Below the pieces are notes generated by a model. It was not told the origin of the DNA. It saw only the letters and a list, made by a program, of their open reading frames with translations, and ran no database searches. DNA of 64,000 bases, from contig OZ219890.1 in assembly GCA_964291635.2 (NCBI GenBank), positions 868,001-932,000 on the forward strand. Reading direction: 5' to 3'. A program made the translations under genes and the position numbers. Positions 54,806 through 63,562 of this stretch are shown here, piece after piece. This stretch comes from JAPPHA01 sp964291635 (GTDB lineage: Bacteria; Pseudomonadota; Alphaproteobacteria; Rhodobacterales; Rhodobacteraceae). Every line of letters begins with the position of its first letter. Position 1 is the stretch's first letter.

Positions 54806-55102
54806 ATGGCCTTCGAACGCGACACGCCACATGGCCGGATGATGGCCACAATGCTGGCAAGGATCGCTCCTATCGTACGTGACCTGATCAGTGAACGCCT
54901 AAAATCGGGGTTGGCCGCAGTGAAGCCAACGGGGAAGAAGCTCGGCCGTCGACCAGGACAGCGGCCAAAATCAGACAAGCTCGCGCCCAAGGTCCTTCAG
55001 GCCGCCAGCGAAAAACAATGCTACCGTTGGATCGCCCGTGATCGCGCGATCAGCAAGAATACCGTCCTTGACGTCGCAAAACGGCACAAGCGAGCCGGAT
55101 AA
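54806..55102 (+). pseudogene. Tn3-type resolvase, C-terminal part
   Basis: Reads HGRMMATMLARIAPIVRDLISERLKSGL and GKKLGRRPGQRPKSDKLAPKVL, then a helix-turn-helix SYRWIARDLGIS-like stretch (here CYRWIARDRAISKNTV). It matches the second half of Tn3 resolvases and completes the fragment at 54136-54362. Confidence 0.82.
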
Positions 55103-55249
55103 ATTCGCCTGATGTTAGCGGCTGAACCAGTGCGCGGCATTCTCGCAGCGCTCTGCACCAAATGCGCGGACAATCGACAATCGCCCGTGAATGCGACGAG
55201 AGGCGAAGACAAAATGCCTGGAGTGTCTTTTCGCCCCTGGAATCGACCC

Positions 55250-55543
55250 CAGCTTCACCCGGGCCGTCGCAGTCGGAAATCCGCGCGGTATCGAACATGC
55301 CGAAAAGGAAGCCGACGAGGTTGCCGAGGGCTGCAGCCGCCTCATCAGGAACAGCATCATCTGCTGGAACTATCTTTACCTGGCCCGCCAGTTCGTGGCT
55401 GCCGGAACCCCCGAGGCGCGGGACATGTTCTGAAGACGATCGCACTCCACTCGCCCCAGACATGGTGGTATATCAACATGCTTGGCGAGTATGATCTCTC
55501 GAACGCCAGGCTGCGGGACAATACACGTGTCCTGCCCCCCTAA
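55250..55543 (+). pseudogene. Tn3 family transposase, C-terminal fragment
   Basis: Reads AVAVGNPRGIEHAEKEADEVAEGC and LIRNSIICWNYLYLARQFV; after a slip at about 55435 it continues ALHSPQTWWYINMLGEYDLS. This is the conserved end of Tn3 transposases (normally INLLGEYDFS). Together with the resolvase halves it shows that a Tn3-type transposon once sat here. Confidence 0.85.
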
Positions 55544-55556
55544 ATCCGCACCCAAC

Positions 55557-56452
55557 ATCATCCGGAAAATTGGGAGCCGCCAAGTCGGCGAAAACTCCAG
55601 TATTTCAACGTACAATGCAAATTCCTATGGCGGAATCGGTGCCAATGTTGGGTTAAGACCAGAGACGGAGGCGGAGGAGGCGTTTGAAGTCGAGATAGGC
55701 CCGGTCCATGACATGGAACGCGCCGGCTTCCGGAAACAGCATGTCCAGAACGTTGACGTCGTGGAGTTTTCCGTCGGAAATGTGGATGAAGGCCGGGATA
55801 TTTCCGTGCAGGTCGAGGAGTGTATGCAACTTGACGGCGCCCTTTGTCCTGCGGAACCGCGCCCATGGGAACAGCGACAGGCAGAGGTCGATGGTCGAGG
55901 AGTCGAGCGCGTAGACGGTATCGTGGACATCGAGGCCGGGAAGCGTGTCATCGGCGTGGATGTCCCGGGCGATGTGGATGAGGTATTGTGCGAAGTCGGC
56001 GTAGATTTTCCAGTCGCGGGCCTGATTGGCATTGGCGAGGGTGTTGCGGGAGACCCCGCCACGGATACCCATATGGTAGAGCTTCCCGCACTGTGCGCGG
56101 AGGCAGGTTTCGATGTCGCGCAGACTGGTCCTGTAGGTGAGTTGGGCGAAGGCCATGCACCGGAACCGATCGGCACAGGTGAATGCCTTGACGTAGCGAT
56201 TTCTGTCGTATCGAGACACACAGCGGCGGAAGGTGTGCCATGGCAGGTGTTCCATGGCAGGCGTTCCATGTTTTGAGCGAAAACCAGGCTGCCGGAGTCC
56301 ATTGCATTCTTCCTCTTGACGGTGCAGGACAGTGAGGAAGTGTGACGAGCATGTGCGGCGGCTTCAAGTCGGTAACGGCCGACATGTCCAATTTATGCAT
56401 TTACATCAGAACTTTAGAGTGTGGTGAGAGAATTTTACTGGGACAGTAGTGA
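55557..56452 (-). mobile_element. IS4-type element, internally deleted
   Basis: The left end (CCGGAAAATTGGGAGCCGCC) matches the solo end at 699-795. The right end lies near 56450 (TTTTACTGGGACAGTAG). It contains a shortened transposase gene. At about 0.9 kb it is shorter than usual for the family. The exact ends are approximate. Confidence 0.65.
55653..56302 (-). pseudogene. IS4 family transposase, truncated and frameshifted
   Basis: The N-terminus MDSGSLVFAQNMERLPW is in one frame; a short tandem duplication then shifts to FRRCVSRYDRNRYVKAFTCADRF and FAQLTYRTSLRDIETCL. Catalytic Asp residues are in YALDSSTIDLCLSLFPWA and HVMDRAYLDFKRL. After DFKRL the sequence jumps to the stop, so the part with the catalytic Glu is missing. 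Inactive. Confidence 0.88.
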
Positions 56453-56458
56453 CGTTCA

Positions 56459-56592
56459 ATGAAAGTTTCGCCATGGAACGGAGTGCATGATGTTCGTGCC
56501 ACGCTCGCCAGCCTTTGCGTGTCGGTTGCACTGACGACAACCACTTTGGCGCAAGACATCAATCTGACCCTGTCACACTACCTGCCGCCTGC
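56459..56592 (+). pseudogene. TRAP binding protein (DctP-type) N-terminal fragment
   Basis: About 44 codons: a signal peptide (LASLCVSVALTTTTLAQ) and the mature start DINLTLSHYLPP, typical of DctP proteins. At 56593 it joins, in frame, the C-terminal part of a RitC recombinase. Confidence 0.7.
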
Positions 56593-56850
56593 GCCGGGGC
56601 ACCAGAACCTCCAGACCACGGAGATTTTCGTTCGCACGGATTCCGCCGAAAAGTTGGACATGCTCTCAGAGTGGCGTTCCCCGGGCCTCGGAGAGGGGAC
56701 GGTTCACGTGCGTGAAGGACACGCCAATGGCGATGCTTTCGAACGTCTGAGCTTGATTTTTTGGGAATCGGATCAGTGGAAAAGGCGTGTCATGACAGGC
56801 GCTTGAGACTCAAGATTCCCATAACCATTTAGTTCCCATCATATACGATG
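56593..56850 (+). mobile_element. Right-end remnant of a second RIT element
   Basis: Matches 61408-61658 at high similarity: the last about 50 codons of RitC (GHQNLQTTEIFVRTDSAEKL, with the catalytic Tyr position changed to Phe) and the right inverted repeat (56771-56848). It shows several substitutions and is older than the intact copy. The rest of that element is gone. Confidence 0.85.
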
Positions 56851-57162
56851 AGGCCAAGTAAACACAGAACACCGATCTCAATCGTGAACCGGTGAACAGT
56901 TACCAGTTTTTGTAAGTTGGTTATCAGGAAAACCGGATAACTGCTCGCACTCTCCTCTCGATCGGCGAACTTCCTGCACAACTGCTGTCAATCCCATCGA
57001 ACTCGTGCGCCAACGTCATTGATCGCTTCCCGATCATGGCCTTGCCCGAGTCTTGATGTTGAGCCGTGTTCGACAGACGATGCCGGAATACCAATGAACC
57101 CGGCAGCCTGACTGCGCTTGTTTCCTGTACCCCCCGCCAGCCGCAGTCCGGGTAGCCCGGGT
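56851..57162. other. Gene-free stretch between RIT remnant and rpn gene
   Basis: About 310 bases. A short minus-strand frame (ending near 56988) is not recognisable. It holds the 3' flank of rpn. Confidence 0.4.
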
Positions 57163-57927
57163 TCAGTGCCGGTCGGTCCCGTCGAACATCGCTTCCAGAT
57201 TGTCGGCATCGAGAACCCGGTCAAACCATGTATCGAGTTCATCAGAACCGGCCAAAGTGATGCGGTCCCTGACCGTCTGGGATAACGGACCAAACCGACG
57301 CTCAATAATCCGCGTCAAGCCCTCTGCCTTGCCGAGCTCAAGGCCCTCTACCTTTCCGATCTCCAGGCCCTCTGCCTTTCCGAGCTCCAAACCCTCTGCC
57401 TTGCCCCGTTCGATCAACGCTTCCGCCATCGTGCCCATCAGGCCCTCCATTTCGTCACCACATGCCGAGCGCAGGTTCGCCTGCAGCGCATCCATGTCTG
57501 CATCGGGATAGGTCAGCAGGATATATTCGAAAACCTGCTTTTGCAAAGTGTCATTGCCGGCCAGACCCTCGACCACCATCGCAACAAGCTCGACCGCACG
57601 GCGCGTGAGCGCGATCAGGCCGGCCCTGAGCGCAGCGTCGCGAGACAGGTCCTCGGTCGGTAGCGCGCGCAGCACGCGCAGGATGAACCGTTCGCCGGGC
57701 AGGAAGACCAGTTCCGGATCGTCGGTCGCGATCATTGCGCCCAGTCCATCCCCAACGGACCAGCCAGCCTCGCCATGATAGAAAACCACCGGCACAATCG
57801 GGGGAAGGGCGCGGAGGCGCTCCGCTTTCCCCTGCGCATAACGCGACCAGATCCTCACCATGTAGCCAGCCAATTGCAACGGTGTGCCGGGATCAGCATG
57901 GCTCTTGTGCTCGACAAGAACGTACAC
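57163..57927 (-). pseudogene. Rpn family nuclease, C-terminal part (split by RIT element)
   Basis: 254 codons: the E-x-K end of the PD-(D/E)xK nuclease core (YVLVEHKSHADPGTPLQLAGYMVRIW), the middle domain (VVFYHGEAGWSVGDGL) and a C-terminal tail with tandem GKAEGLEL/GKVEGLEL repeats (about 57340-57425) typical of this family. The N-terminal part with the catalytic Asp is at 61659-61972 on the other side of the RIT element. Rpn proteins promote RecA-independent recombination; this one is inactivated by insertion. Confidence 0.9.
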
Positions 57928-57948
57928 GTAATCGGAATGTTTCGATTA

Positions 57949-58025
57949 CGTGTATAATGGGAACCAAATGCTTATGTGAATCTTGAATCGCAAGTGTCTG
58001 TCATGACACGCCTTTTCCACTGATC
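57949..58025. repeat. Left inverted repeat of RIT element
   Basis: Pairs with 61582-61658 over 77 bases with few mismatches. Just outside, 57929-57948 adds 20 extra bases (TAATCG-GAATGTTT-CGATTA) that form a hairpin and are not part of rpn. Confidence 0.85.
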
Positions 58026-58084
58026 AAGTTCACATAAAAATATGCTCTACTCCTGTCGGTTTTGACACTGACAGGAGAGAGATC

Positions 58085-59647
58085 ATGCCTTCGAAACAAT
58101 TCGGTCCGCCACTGCCCGATGTGGTTCCGGAACGGGATTCCCGTGTCGTCCGGTGCTATGCGGAGCACCTGGAAGGCCTTGGCCTTTCGATCGGGATGAC
58201 CGGCGATCTGATCAGTATAGCCGCGCACATCGTGGTTTGGCTGACGCTCAACGGGGCGGGTGTCGACAAGCTCGACATCCGCCTCCTTGACAGATTCATA
58301 CTTCATGAATGCCGCTGTCCAGGGCGGCGTCGGACCGGCAGGGGGCCCGGACAGCATTGCAGGCAGTTCGCCATCAGGTTCCTCCGGTACCTGCTCGAGA
58401 CCGGGCGGACGGAGGTGCCTCCGGAGATCGAGGCCGGCGGGCATCTTGCGACACGGTTCCGGGATTCCCTGGAAGAGCAGGGTTTCGCAAGCTCGGTGAT
58501 CAAACAGAGCGGGAACCTGTGCCGTCACTTCATTGTCTGGCTCTACCTGTCGGACATTCCCCTGGCGGAAGCCGATGAATGCGTTCAGCGTCACTTTCTT
58601 GCCCACGACTGCGCCTGTGTTCATCCGGGGTTCCTCGACAGGCCCACAGGGTTCGCCGGATCCGATAGTTCCGGGTCAATGCTCCGGCATTTTGCCGCGT
58701 TCCTGGTGGACAGGGATGTCATCCCGGCGCCGAAGGTCCCGCAGTCCCACGTGGAGCACGGCGAACATCTTGATGCATTCCTGCATTGGCTTCGACAGCA
58801 CCGCGGTCTCAGGGACACGACCATCAAAAGATACGAACAGCACATTCGCGCGCTGCTTCCTGCTCTCGGCGACGACCCGGGGGCGTATGACGCCGCCCGG
58901 GTCAGGAACACGATCCTGGGTCGTCTCGAAACCGCCTCTCGCGGACAGGTTGGTGACGAGGCGAGCGCGCTCCGGATGTACCTGCGCTTCCTCGGCTTGA
59001 ACGGCCTCTGCCGCCCGGAACTCGTCCACGCGGTCCCGACGATCCCGAGGCTCCGGGGCGAGAGCCTGCCCCGGCATGTCGGGCAGGATGACATCGAACG
59101 CATGATCGCGACCTGCGACGTGACGACGCCGATGGGGGTGCGCGACCGGGCAGTCCTGCTGCTGCTCGCCCGGCTTGCGTTGCGGGCCGGCGACGTCGCC
59201 GGATTGAATCTCGACGACATCGACTGGGACAGGGCCGCCATCCGGGTCAGCGGCAAGTCGCGGCGCGAGGCGGAACTGCCGCTGCCGCAGGATGTGGGCG
59301 ACGCGCTGCGGGACTACATCCTGGAGGCCCGGCCACGCAGCGACGAGATGAAGGTTTTTCTCCGTTGCATGGCACCGTACCGGCCCTTGTCGCGTAACAG
59401 CATCGGCGCCTCCATCGTCAGCCGTGCGATCAAGCGGGCCGGTATGCGGGGCGTCGGCCTGGCATCGTCACACCTGTTCAGGCACTCGGCGGCGACCAAT
59501 CTCCTGCGCGATGGCGCTCCCCTGGAAGCCATCGGCACCCTGCTCAGGCACAGCACTCCCGACACCACCGCGATCTATGCCCGCGTCGATGTCCGGATGC
59601 TCCGTGAACTGGTGCAGCCCTGGCCCTTCGAGGGAGACGTCCGATGA
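58085..59647 (+). CDS. ritA: RitA, tyrosine recombinase
   Basis: 520 aa, the longest of the trio. The N-terminal about 220 residues contain two Cys-containing repeats (ECRCPGRR and DCACVHPG regions, each ahead of a helical core-binding-like segment). The SAM-like core-binding domain is about 220-310. The catalytic domain has Arg in LARLALRAGDVAGL, HxxR in SSHLFRHSAATNLL and His...Tyr in LRHSTPDTTAIYARVD. It ends overlapping ritB by ATGA. It acts with RitB and RitC in excision and integration of the element; individual roles are not established. Confidence 0.9.
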   Translation: MPSKQFGPPLPDVVPERDSRVVRCYAEHLEGLGLSIGMTGDLISIAAHIVVWLTLNGAGVDKLDIRLLDRFILHECRCPGRRRTGRGPGQHCRQFAIRFLRYLLETGRTEVPPEIEAGGHLATRFRDSLEEQGFASSVIKQSGNLCRHFIVWLYLSDIPLAEADECVQRHFLAHDCACVHPGFLDRPTGFAGSDSSGSMLRHFAAFLVDRDVIPAPKVPQSHVEHGEHLDAFLHWLRQHRGLRDTTIKRYEQHIRALLPALGDDPGAYDAARVRNTILGRLETASRGQVGDEASALRMYLRFLGLNGLCRPELVHAVPTIPRLRGESLPRHVGQDDIERMIATCDVTTPMGVRDRAVLLLLARLALRAGDVAGLNLDDIDWDRAAIRVSGKSRREAELPLPQDVGDALRDYILEARPRSDEMKVFLRCMAPYRPLSRNSIGASIVSRAIKRAGMRGVGLASSHLFRHSAATNLLRDGAPLEAIGTLLRHSTPDTTAIYARVDVRMLRELVQPWPFEGDVR

Positions 59648-60570
59648 CCATGACGGATCACGTGAAGGATTACGTCGCAAGCAGGAAAGCGCTGGGCCTG
59701 TCGTTCAGGGAAGAAGAGCGGGTGTTGATGCGTTACGCCGAACATGCCGACGCCAGGGGCGACAAATTCGTGCGTATAAACAGTGTCCTGGACTGGGCCC
59801 GTACGGCGATATCGGTCGGCGCGGCCCAAACGCGATTGCGCATCGTCTGCGGGTTGGCCGTCTTCCTCCATGTCGGGGATGACCGTCACGAGGTTCCCCA
59901 CCGGGACGCTCTCGGCAAACGGAGACAGTACCGAGCACCGCCGCGCATTCCGTCACCCGAGGAGATCCGGAAGATCATGGCGGAGGCGCTGTCCCTGGGA
60001 CCGGCAGGATCGCTCACCCCGCTGACCTTCCACACCATCATCGGTCTCATCGCATGCACCGGGCTGAGACGCTCGGAAGCAACCGGCCTGCTGCTGGGCG
60101 ACCTCGGACCGGACGGCCTCCTGATCAGGAACACCAAGAATCGCAGGGACCGCCTTGTCCCCCTGCACGAGAGTGCCCGCCGCGCCCTCGATGACTACCT
60201 CGTGGCGCGGAAACGGCGGGGCGGACCCTGCGAGCACCTGTTCGTGCTCGCATCCGGCCAGCCGGTGCACCCGGATTATCTGACCACGACCTTCGTCCAG
60301 CTCGCTCGCAAGGCAGGGGTTCGCGGCAAAGTCGGAGAACCCGGCCCCAGGCTTCATGACCTGAGGCACGGATTCGCCGTCGCCGCACTGCAAGGCTCCA
60401 TCTCTTCCAGCCGGAAGGATGTCGGCCGACACATGCTCGCGCTCTCGACCTACCTCGGACACGCGCGAACTGTGCACACCTACTGGTACCTCGAGGCGAC
60501 ACCCGTCCTCATGCGTCAGGTGTCGGTGGCGACCGAGAAACTGCTCATGACAGAAAAGGAAAAGACATGA
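59644..60570 (+). CDS. ritB: RitB, tyrosine recombinase
   Basis: 308 aa. N-terminal core-binding domain about 1-100. Catalytic residues: Arg in ACTGLRRSEATGLL, Lys region TKNRRDRLVPL, HxxR in RLHDLRHGFAVAAL, His in YLGHARTVHT and Tyr in YWYLEATP. Starts and ends with ATGA overlaps, so it is translated together with RitA and RitC. Confidence 0.92.
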   Translation: MTMTDHVKDYVASRKALGLSFREEERVLMRYAEHADARGDKFVRINSVLDWARTAISVGAAQTRLRIVCGLAVFLHVGDDRHEVPHRDALGKRRQYRAPPRIPSPEEIRKIMAEALSLGPAGSLTPLTFHTIIGLIACTGLRRSEATGLLLGDLGPDGLLIRNTKNRRDRLVPLHESARRALDDYLVARKRRGGPCEHLFVLASGQPVHPDYLTTTFVQLARKAGVRGKVGEPGPRLHDLRHGFAVAALQGSISSSRKDVGRHMLALSTYLGHARTVHTYWYLEATPVLMRQVSVATEKLLMTEKEKT

Positions 60571-61559
60571 CCAAACTCGCACCCCCTCTATCCACCTTCC
60601 TGCAGGAGTATCTCCCCCGTGACCGGGGAGCCAGCCGGCACACCATCGTCGGCTACACCACGAGCTTCAGGCTGCTCGCGGTCTTCGCCGCGGACAGGCA
60701 CGGCATCCGCCCCTGCGAACTCGAGGTCGGCCATCTCGATGTCGACACCATTCTCGCCTTCCTCGACCATCTCGAGGCGGAACGAGGCAACAGGGTCAAT
60801 ACCCGCAACACCCGTTTGGCCGCGGTCAAGAGCTTCTTCCGTTTCCTCGAGTTCCGGTACCCGGATCATCTCGAACTGGCGGCACGGGTGCATGCGATCC
60901 CGCAGAAGAAGGGCGATGTTCCCGCGCTCGAATATGTCGACCGGGACGAAGTGGATGCGCTGCTCATGGCGCCGGATACCACCACCAAATCCGGAACCCG
61001 GGACCGGGCGATGTTGTGCCTCGCCTACAACGCCGGGCTCCGCGTTTCCGAACTGGTCGGCCTCGGCCTCGACGATGTCAGGATGCCGCAGCTCGACGAG
61101 ATCCGGGTCATGGGCAAGGGACGGCGGGCCCGCGTCCTGCCGCTGTGGAAAGAAACGGGACGGGCACTTGGTGAGTGGCTCTCCATCCGTCCCGAAGTTC
61201 CCGACCGCCACCTGTTCCTGAATGCGATGGGACGGGGGATGACCCGGCGCGGCTTCGCCAAGCGGCTCGAACTGCACGTCACGACGGCAGCGCGGACCCA
61301 ACCGTCGATCGCATGCCGGAAGGTAACCCCCCATGTGCTGAGGCACGTATGCGCCTTGATGATTCTCGAGGCCACCGGCGACATCCGCAAGGTCTCGCTG
61401 TGGCTGGGGCACCAGAGCCTCCAGACCACGGAGATTTACCTTCGTACGGATCCGGCCGAAAAGCTGGACATGCTCTCGGAGTGGCGTTCCCCGGGTCTCG
61501 GCAAGGGACGGTTCACGGGCGTGAAGGATGAGCTGTTGGCGATGCTTTCGAACGTCTGA
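60567..61559 (+). CDS. ritC: RitC, tyrosine recombinase
   Basis: 330 aa, Xer-like. Core-binding domain about 1-100 (SRHTIVGYTTSFRLLAVF). Catalytic residues: Arg in YNAGLRVSELVGL, Lys in RVMGKGRRARVLPL, HxxR in TPHVLRHVCALMIL, His and Tyr in WLGHQSLQTTEIYLRTDP. Stops 22 bp before the right inverted repeat. Its last part is duplicated in the remnant at 56593. Confidence 0.93.
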   Translation: MTKLAPPLSTFLQEYLPRDRGASRHTIVGYTTSFRLLAVFAADRHGIRPCELEVGHLDVDTILAFLDHLEAERGNRVNTRNTRLAAVKSFFRFLEFRYPDHLELAARVHAIPQKKGDVPALEYVDRDEVDALLMAPDTTTKSGTRDRAMLCLAYNAGLRVSELVGLGLDDVRMPQLDEIRVMGKGRRARVLPLWKETGRALGEWLSIRPEVPDRHLFLNAMGRGMTRRGFAKRLELHVTTAARTQPSIACRKVTPHVLRHVCALMILEATGDIRKVSLWLGHQSLQTTEIYLRTDPAEKLDMLSEWRSPGLGKGRFTGVKDELLAMLSNV

Positions 61560-61581
61560 GCTTGATTTTTTATGGGAACCG

Positions 61582-61658
61582 GATCAGTGGAAAAGGCGTG
61601 TCATGACAGGTGCTTGAGATTCAAGATTCACATAAGCATTTGGTTCCCATTATACACG
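61582..61658. repeat. Right inverted repeat of RIT element
   Basis: Complement of 57949-58025; its outer end TATACACG abuts the rpn N-terminal coding sequence directly, without the 20 extra bases seen on the left. A decayed direct copy is at 56771-56848. Confidence 0.85.
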
Positions 61659-61972
61659 AATGCCGGACCGCCGGAGGCAAGCTCGACCTTGAACAGCATA
61701 TCGGACTGGCTCCCGCGCAAAGCGTCGTCCACGAAGCTGGCATCCACCGGCACGGGCGGCGCCTCGCTCAGAAGCCCCACGATCCGGTCAGGCAGGTGAT
61801 CGCGGATGAGCGCCGCGGCACGTCCCGGGTCGGAGACAAGTGCCCGGAACAGGCTGTCGTGAGGGGTGGCAGGAACGGAACGGGTTCCGCTCTTTCCCTC
61901 TCGCACCTCCGTTCTGCCTGACCGGCCGCGAGGTCCAGCCGCTTCCTGTTCGTCGAATTCGTTTTCGGTCAT
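61659..61972 (-). pseudogene. Rpn family nuclease, N-terminal part (split by RIT element)
   Basis: About 104 codons: start MTENEFDEQEAAGP, the family motif HDSLFRALVSDPGRAAALIRDHLP and SQSDMLFKVEL, where Asp is the first metal ligand. The RIT element lies exactly between this Asp and the ExK motif at 57927. Joined, the two parts give a protein of about 358 aa with normal organisation. Confidence 0.9.
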
Positions 61973-62405
61973 GGGGGCGGCGTTAACAGCGGGGCTTTGC
62001 GACTTCCAGAGGGATCCGCTGGCTGCTGGCCTCGCAGGATGACGCTGTTCCGTGACGTCTTACGTGGCCTGACCGTCGTCTTCCCGCCGGGAGCGAACGT
62101 GTTGGTGGCTGTGCAAGCCGAGGAGCCAACGGCGTTTTCGACGCCAGGAATTGCCCAAACGCTTGAACCGAAACCGCCAACCAAGAAGCTGATGGTTTCC
62201 AATGGGGCGAGCAGTTACAAAACCGGACAGTTCCACTTGTCACTGACACCACCCCAGAAAATGACTTCCAGAACTTCCGGGTCTTCGGTAACATTCTTGA
62301 TGAGGCAACGGATCGGCCGAAAGTTACATTCCCAAATAAGGCAATAAGAGCTGTCATCCAGATTGTCGCGCCAAAAATGGGAAAGGCGACGCGAGAGGAG
62401 GGGCC
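61973..62405. other. Gene-free stretch upstream of the dioxygenase
   Basis: About 430 bases; no gene or repeat recognised. It contains the promoter region of the TauD-type gene and the 5' flank of rpn. Confidence 0.4.
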
Positions 62406-63275
62406 ATGGCACTCGATGTGACGCCGACAGACGCCACTCTCGGGGCGATCGTAAGCGGTGTGCAGTTGGAAGCGGTCGACGACGAGACATTCGCGGCCAT
62501 TGAGGACGCGTGGCACGCCCACGCCGTGCTGATCTTCCCCGGTCAGATTCTCTCGGAAGAGGCGCAGGTTGCCTTCAGCGAACGGTTCGGCCCGCTGGAA
62601 CGCATCGTCATGAAGATCCACGCCCGGCACAACCCGGCAATCATCCACCTCTCCAACGTCAAGAAGGACGGCACGCTCTGGCCCGCTAACAGCGAGACCG
62701 GGCTGCTGCTCAAGGGCAACAACTACTGGCACACCGACAGCTCCTTCAAGCGCGTCCCGGCCAAGGCGTCGCTGCTGTCGGCGCGGATCGTACCGGAGAC
62801 CGGAGGCGAGACTGCGTTCGCCGACATGCGCGCGGCCTACGACGCCCTCGATCCCGCCATGCAGGACTGGCTCGCCGACAAGAAGGCCGTGCACAGCTAC
62901 GCTTTCAGCCAGGGCAAGGTCGGCGGCAAGGGCGCGATTACCAAGAACGAGTGGGACTCGCTGCCACCGGTGGAGCAACCGGTGATCCGCACTCACCCGG
63001 CGACGGGGCGGCGCAGCCTCTATATCGGCCGCCACGCAAGCCACATCGTCGGCGAGAACCAGGACGAGAGCCGCCAACTGCTGGAGCGGCTCTGCGCGGA
63101 CGCCTGCCAGCCGCCGCGCGTCCTTGTCCACGACTGGGCGGTCGGCGACCTCGTGATGTGGGACAACCGCTGTGTTTTGCACCGCGGTTTCGGCCATCCC
63201 GCCGACCAGCCGCGCCATATGGTCCGCACCACAATCGCCGGCGACAGCGACGACACCGACGAAAGGGTGGCTTAA
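62406..63275 (+). CDS. TauD/TfdA family Fe(II)/2-oxoglutarate dioxygenase
   Basis: 289 aa. The iron-binding facial triad is visible: His and Asp in YWHTDSSFKRVP, distal His in CVLHRGFG, and the 2-oxoglutarate Arg in RHMVRTTIAG. The N-terminus (LGAIVSGVQL) is typical. The family removes sulfonate, aryloxy or similar groups by hydroxylation; 2,4-D or taurine-type substrates cannot be chosen from sequence. Start 62406 has GAGGAGGGG upstream. Stand-alone here. Confidence 0.93.
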   Translation: MALDVTPTDATLGAIVSGVQLEAVDDETFAAIEDAWHAHAVLIFPGQILSEEAQVAFSERFGPLERIVMKIHARHNPAIIHLSNVKKDGTLWPANSETGLLLKGNNYWHTDSSFKRVPAKASLLSARIVPETGGETAFADMRAAYDALDPAMQDWLADKKAVHSYAFSQGKVGGKGAITKNEWDSLPPVEQPVIRTHPATGRRSLYIGRHASHIVGENQDESRQLLERLCADACQPPRVLVHDWAVGDLVMWDNRCVLHRGFGHPADQPRHMVRTTIAGDSDDTDERVA

Positions 63276-63562
63276 GCCGGCGTTGCCTTGCGGATTTCGA
63301 TTTCGGTCTCTCCGCCTTCGAGGGTGGTCTGGTTTAGCCGGCATCGGACATGGCGCCGTCATTTGCGGCGGTGGTGGTTCGGGAAGAGGAGTGCCCCGAT
63401 CGGCCACGCTGCGTCGGGGCCGCTACGGGCGCTACGTGCAGCGCGGCGAGCAGGAGGAGTCGCGCTCGGCGCGTGGGTCCGGGCCATCGTCCACGCGGCC
63501 CGGTTTGCCGTACGCAGTGGCATGTACATGGATAAACGCGTGCCTGACGAAACGGAGAAGCC
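63276..63562. other. Gap between dioxygenase and START-like gene
   Basis: Under 300 bases; short frames only, no family recognised. Confidence 0.35.

Larger units (their letters stand above)
57949..61658 (+). mobile_element. Intact recombinase-in-trio (RIT) element
   Basis: A 3.7-kb element with three overlapping tyrosine recombinase genes and 77-bp inverted repeats at 57949-58025 and 61582-61658 (for example CATAAGCATTTGGTTCCCAT on the right). It is inserted in the rpn gene; CGTGTA is found at both junctions. RIT elements are known from diverse bacteria. All three genes look complete, so it may be mobile. Confidence 0.92.

Noticed and set aside
57340..57425. Tandem repeat resembling a CRISPR or satellite
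   Set aside because: It encodes the normal GKAEGLEL repeats of Rpn proteins; no spacer pattern.
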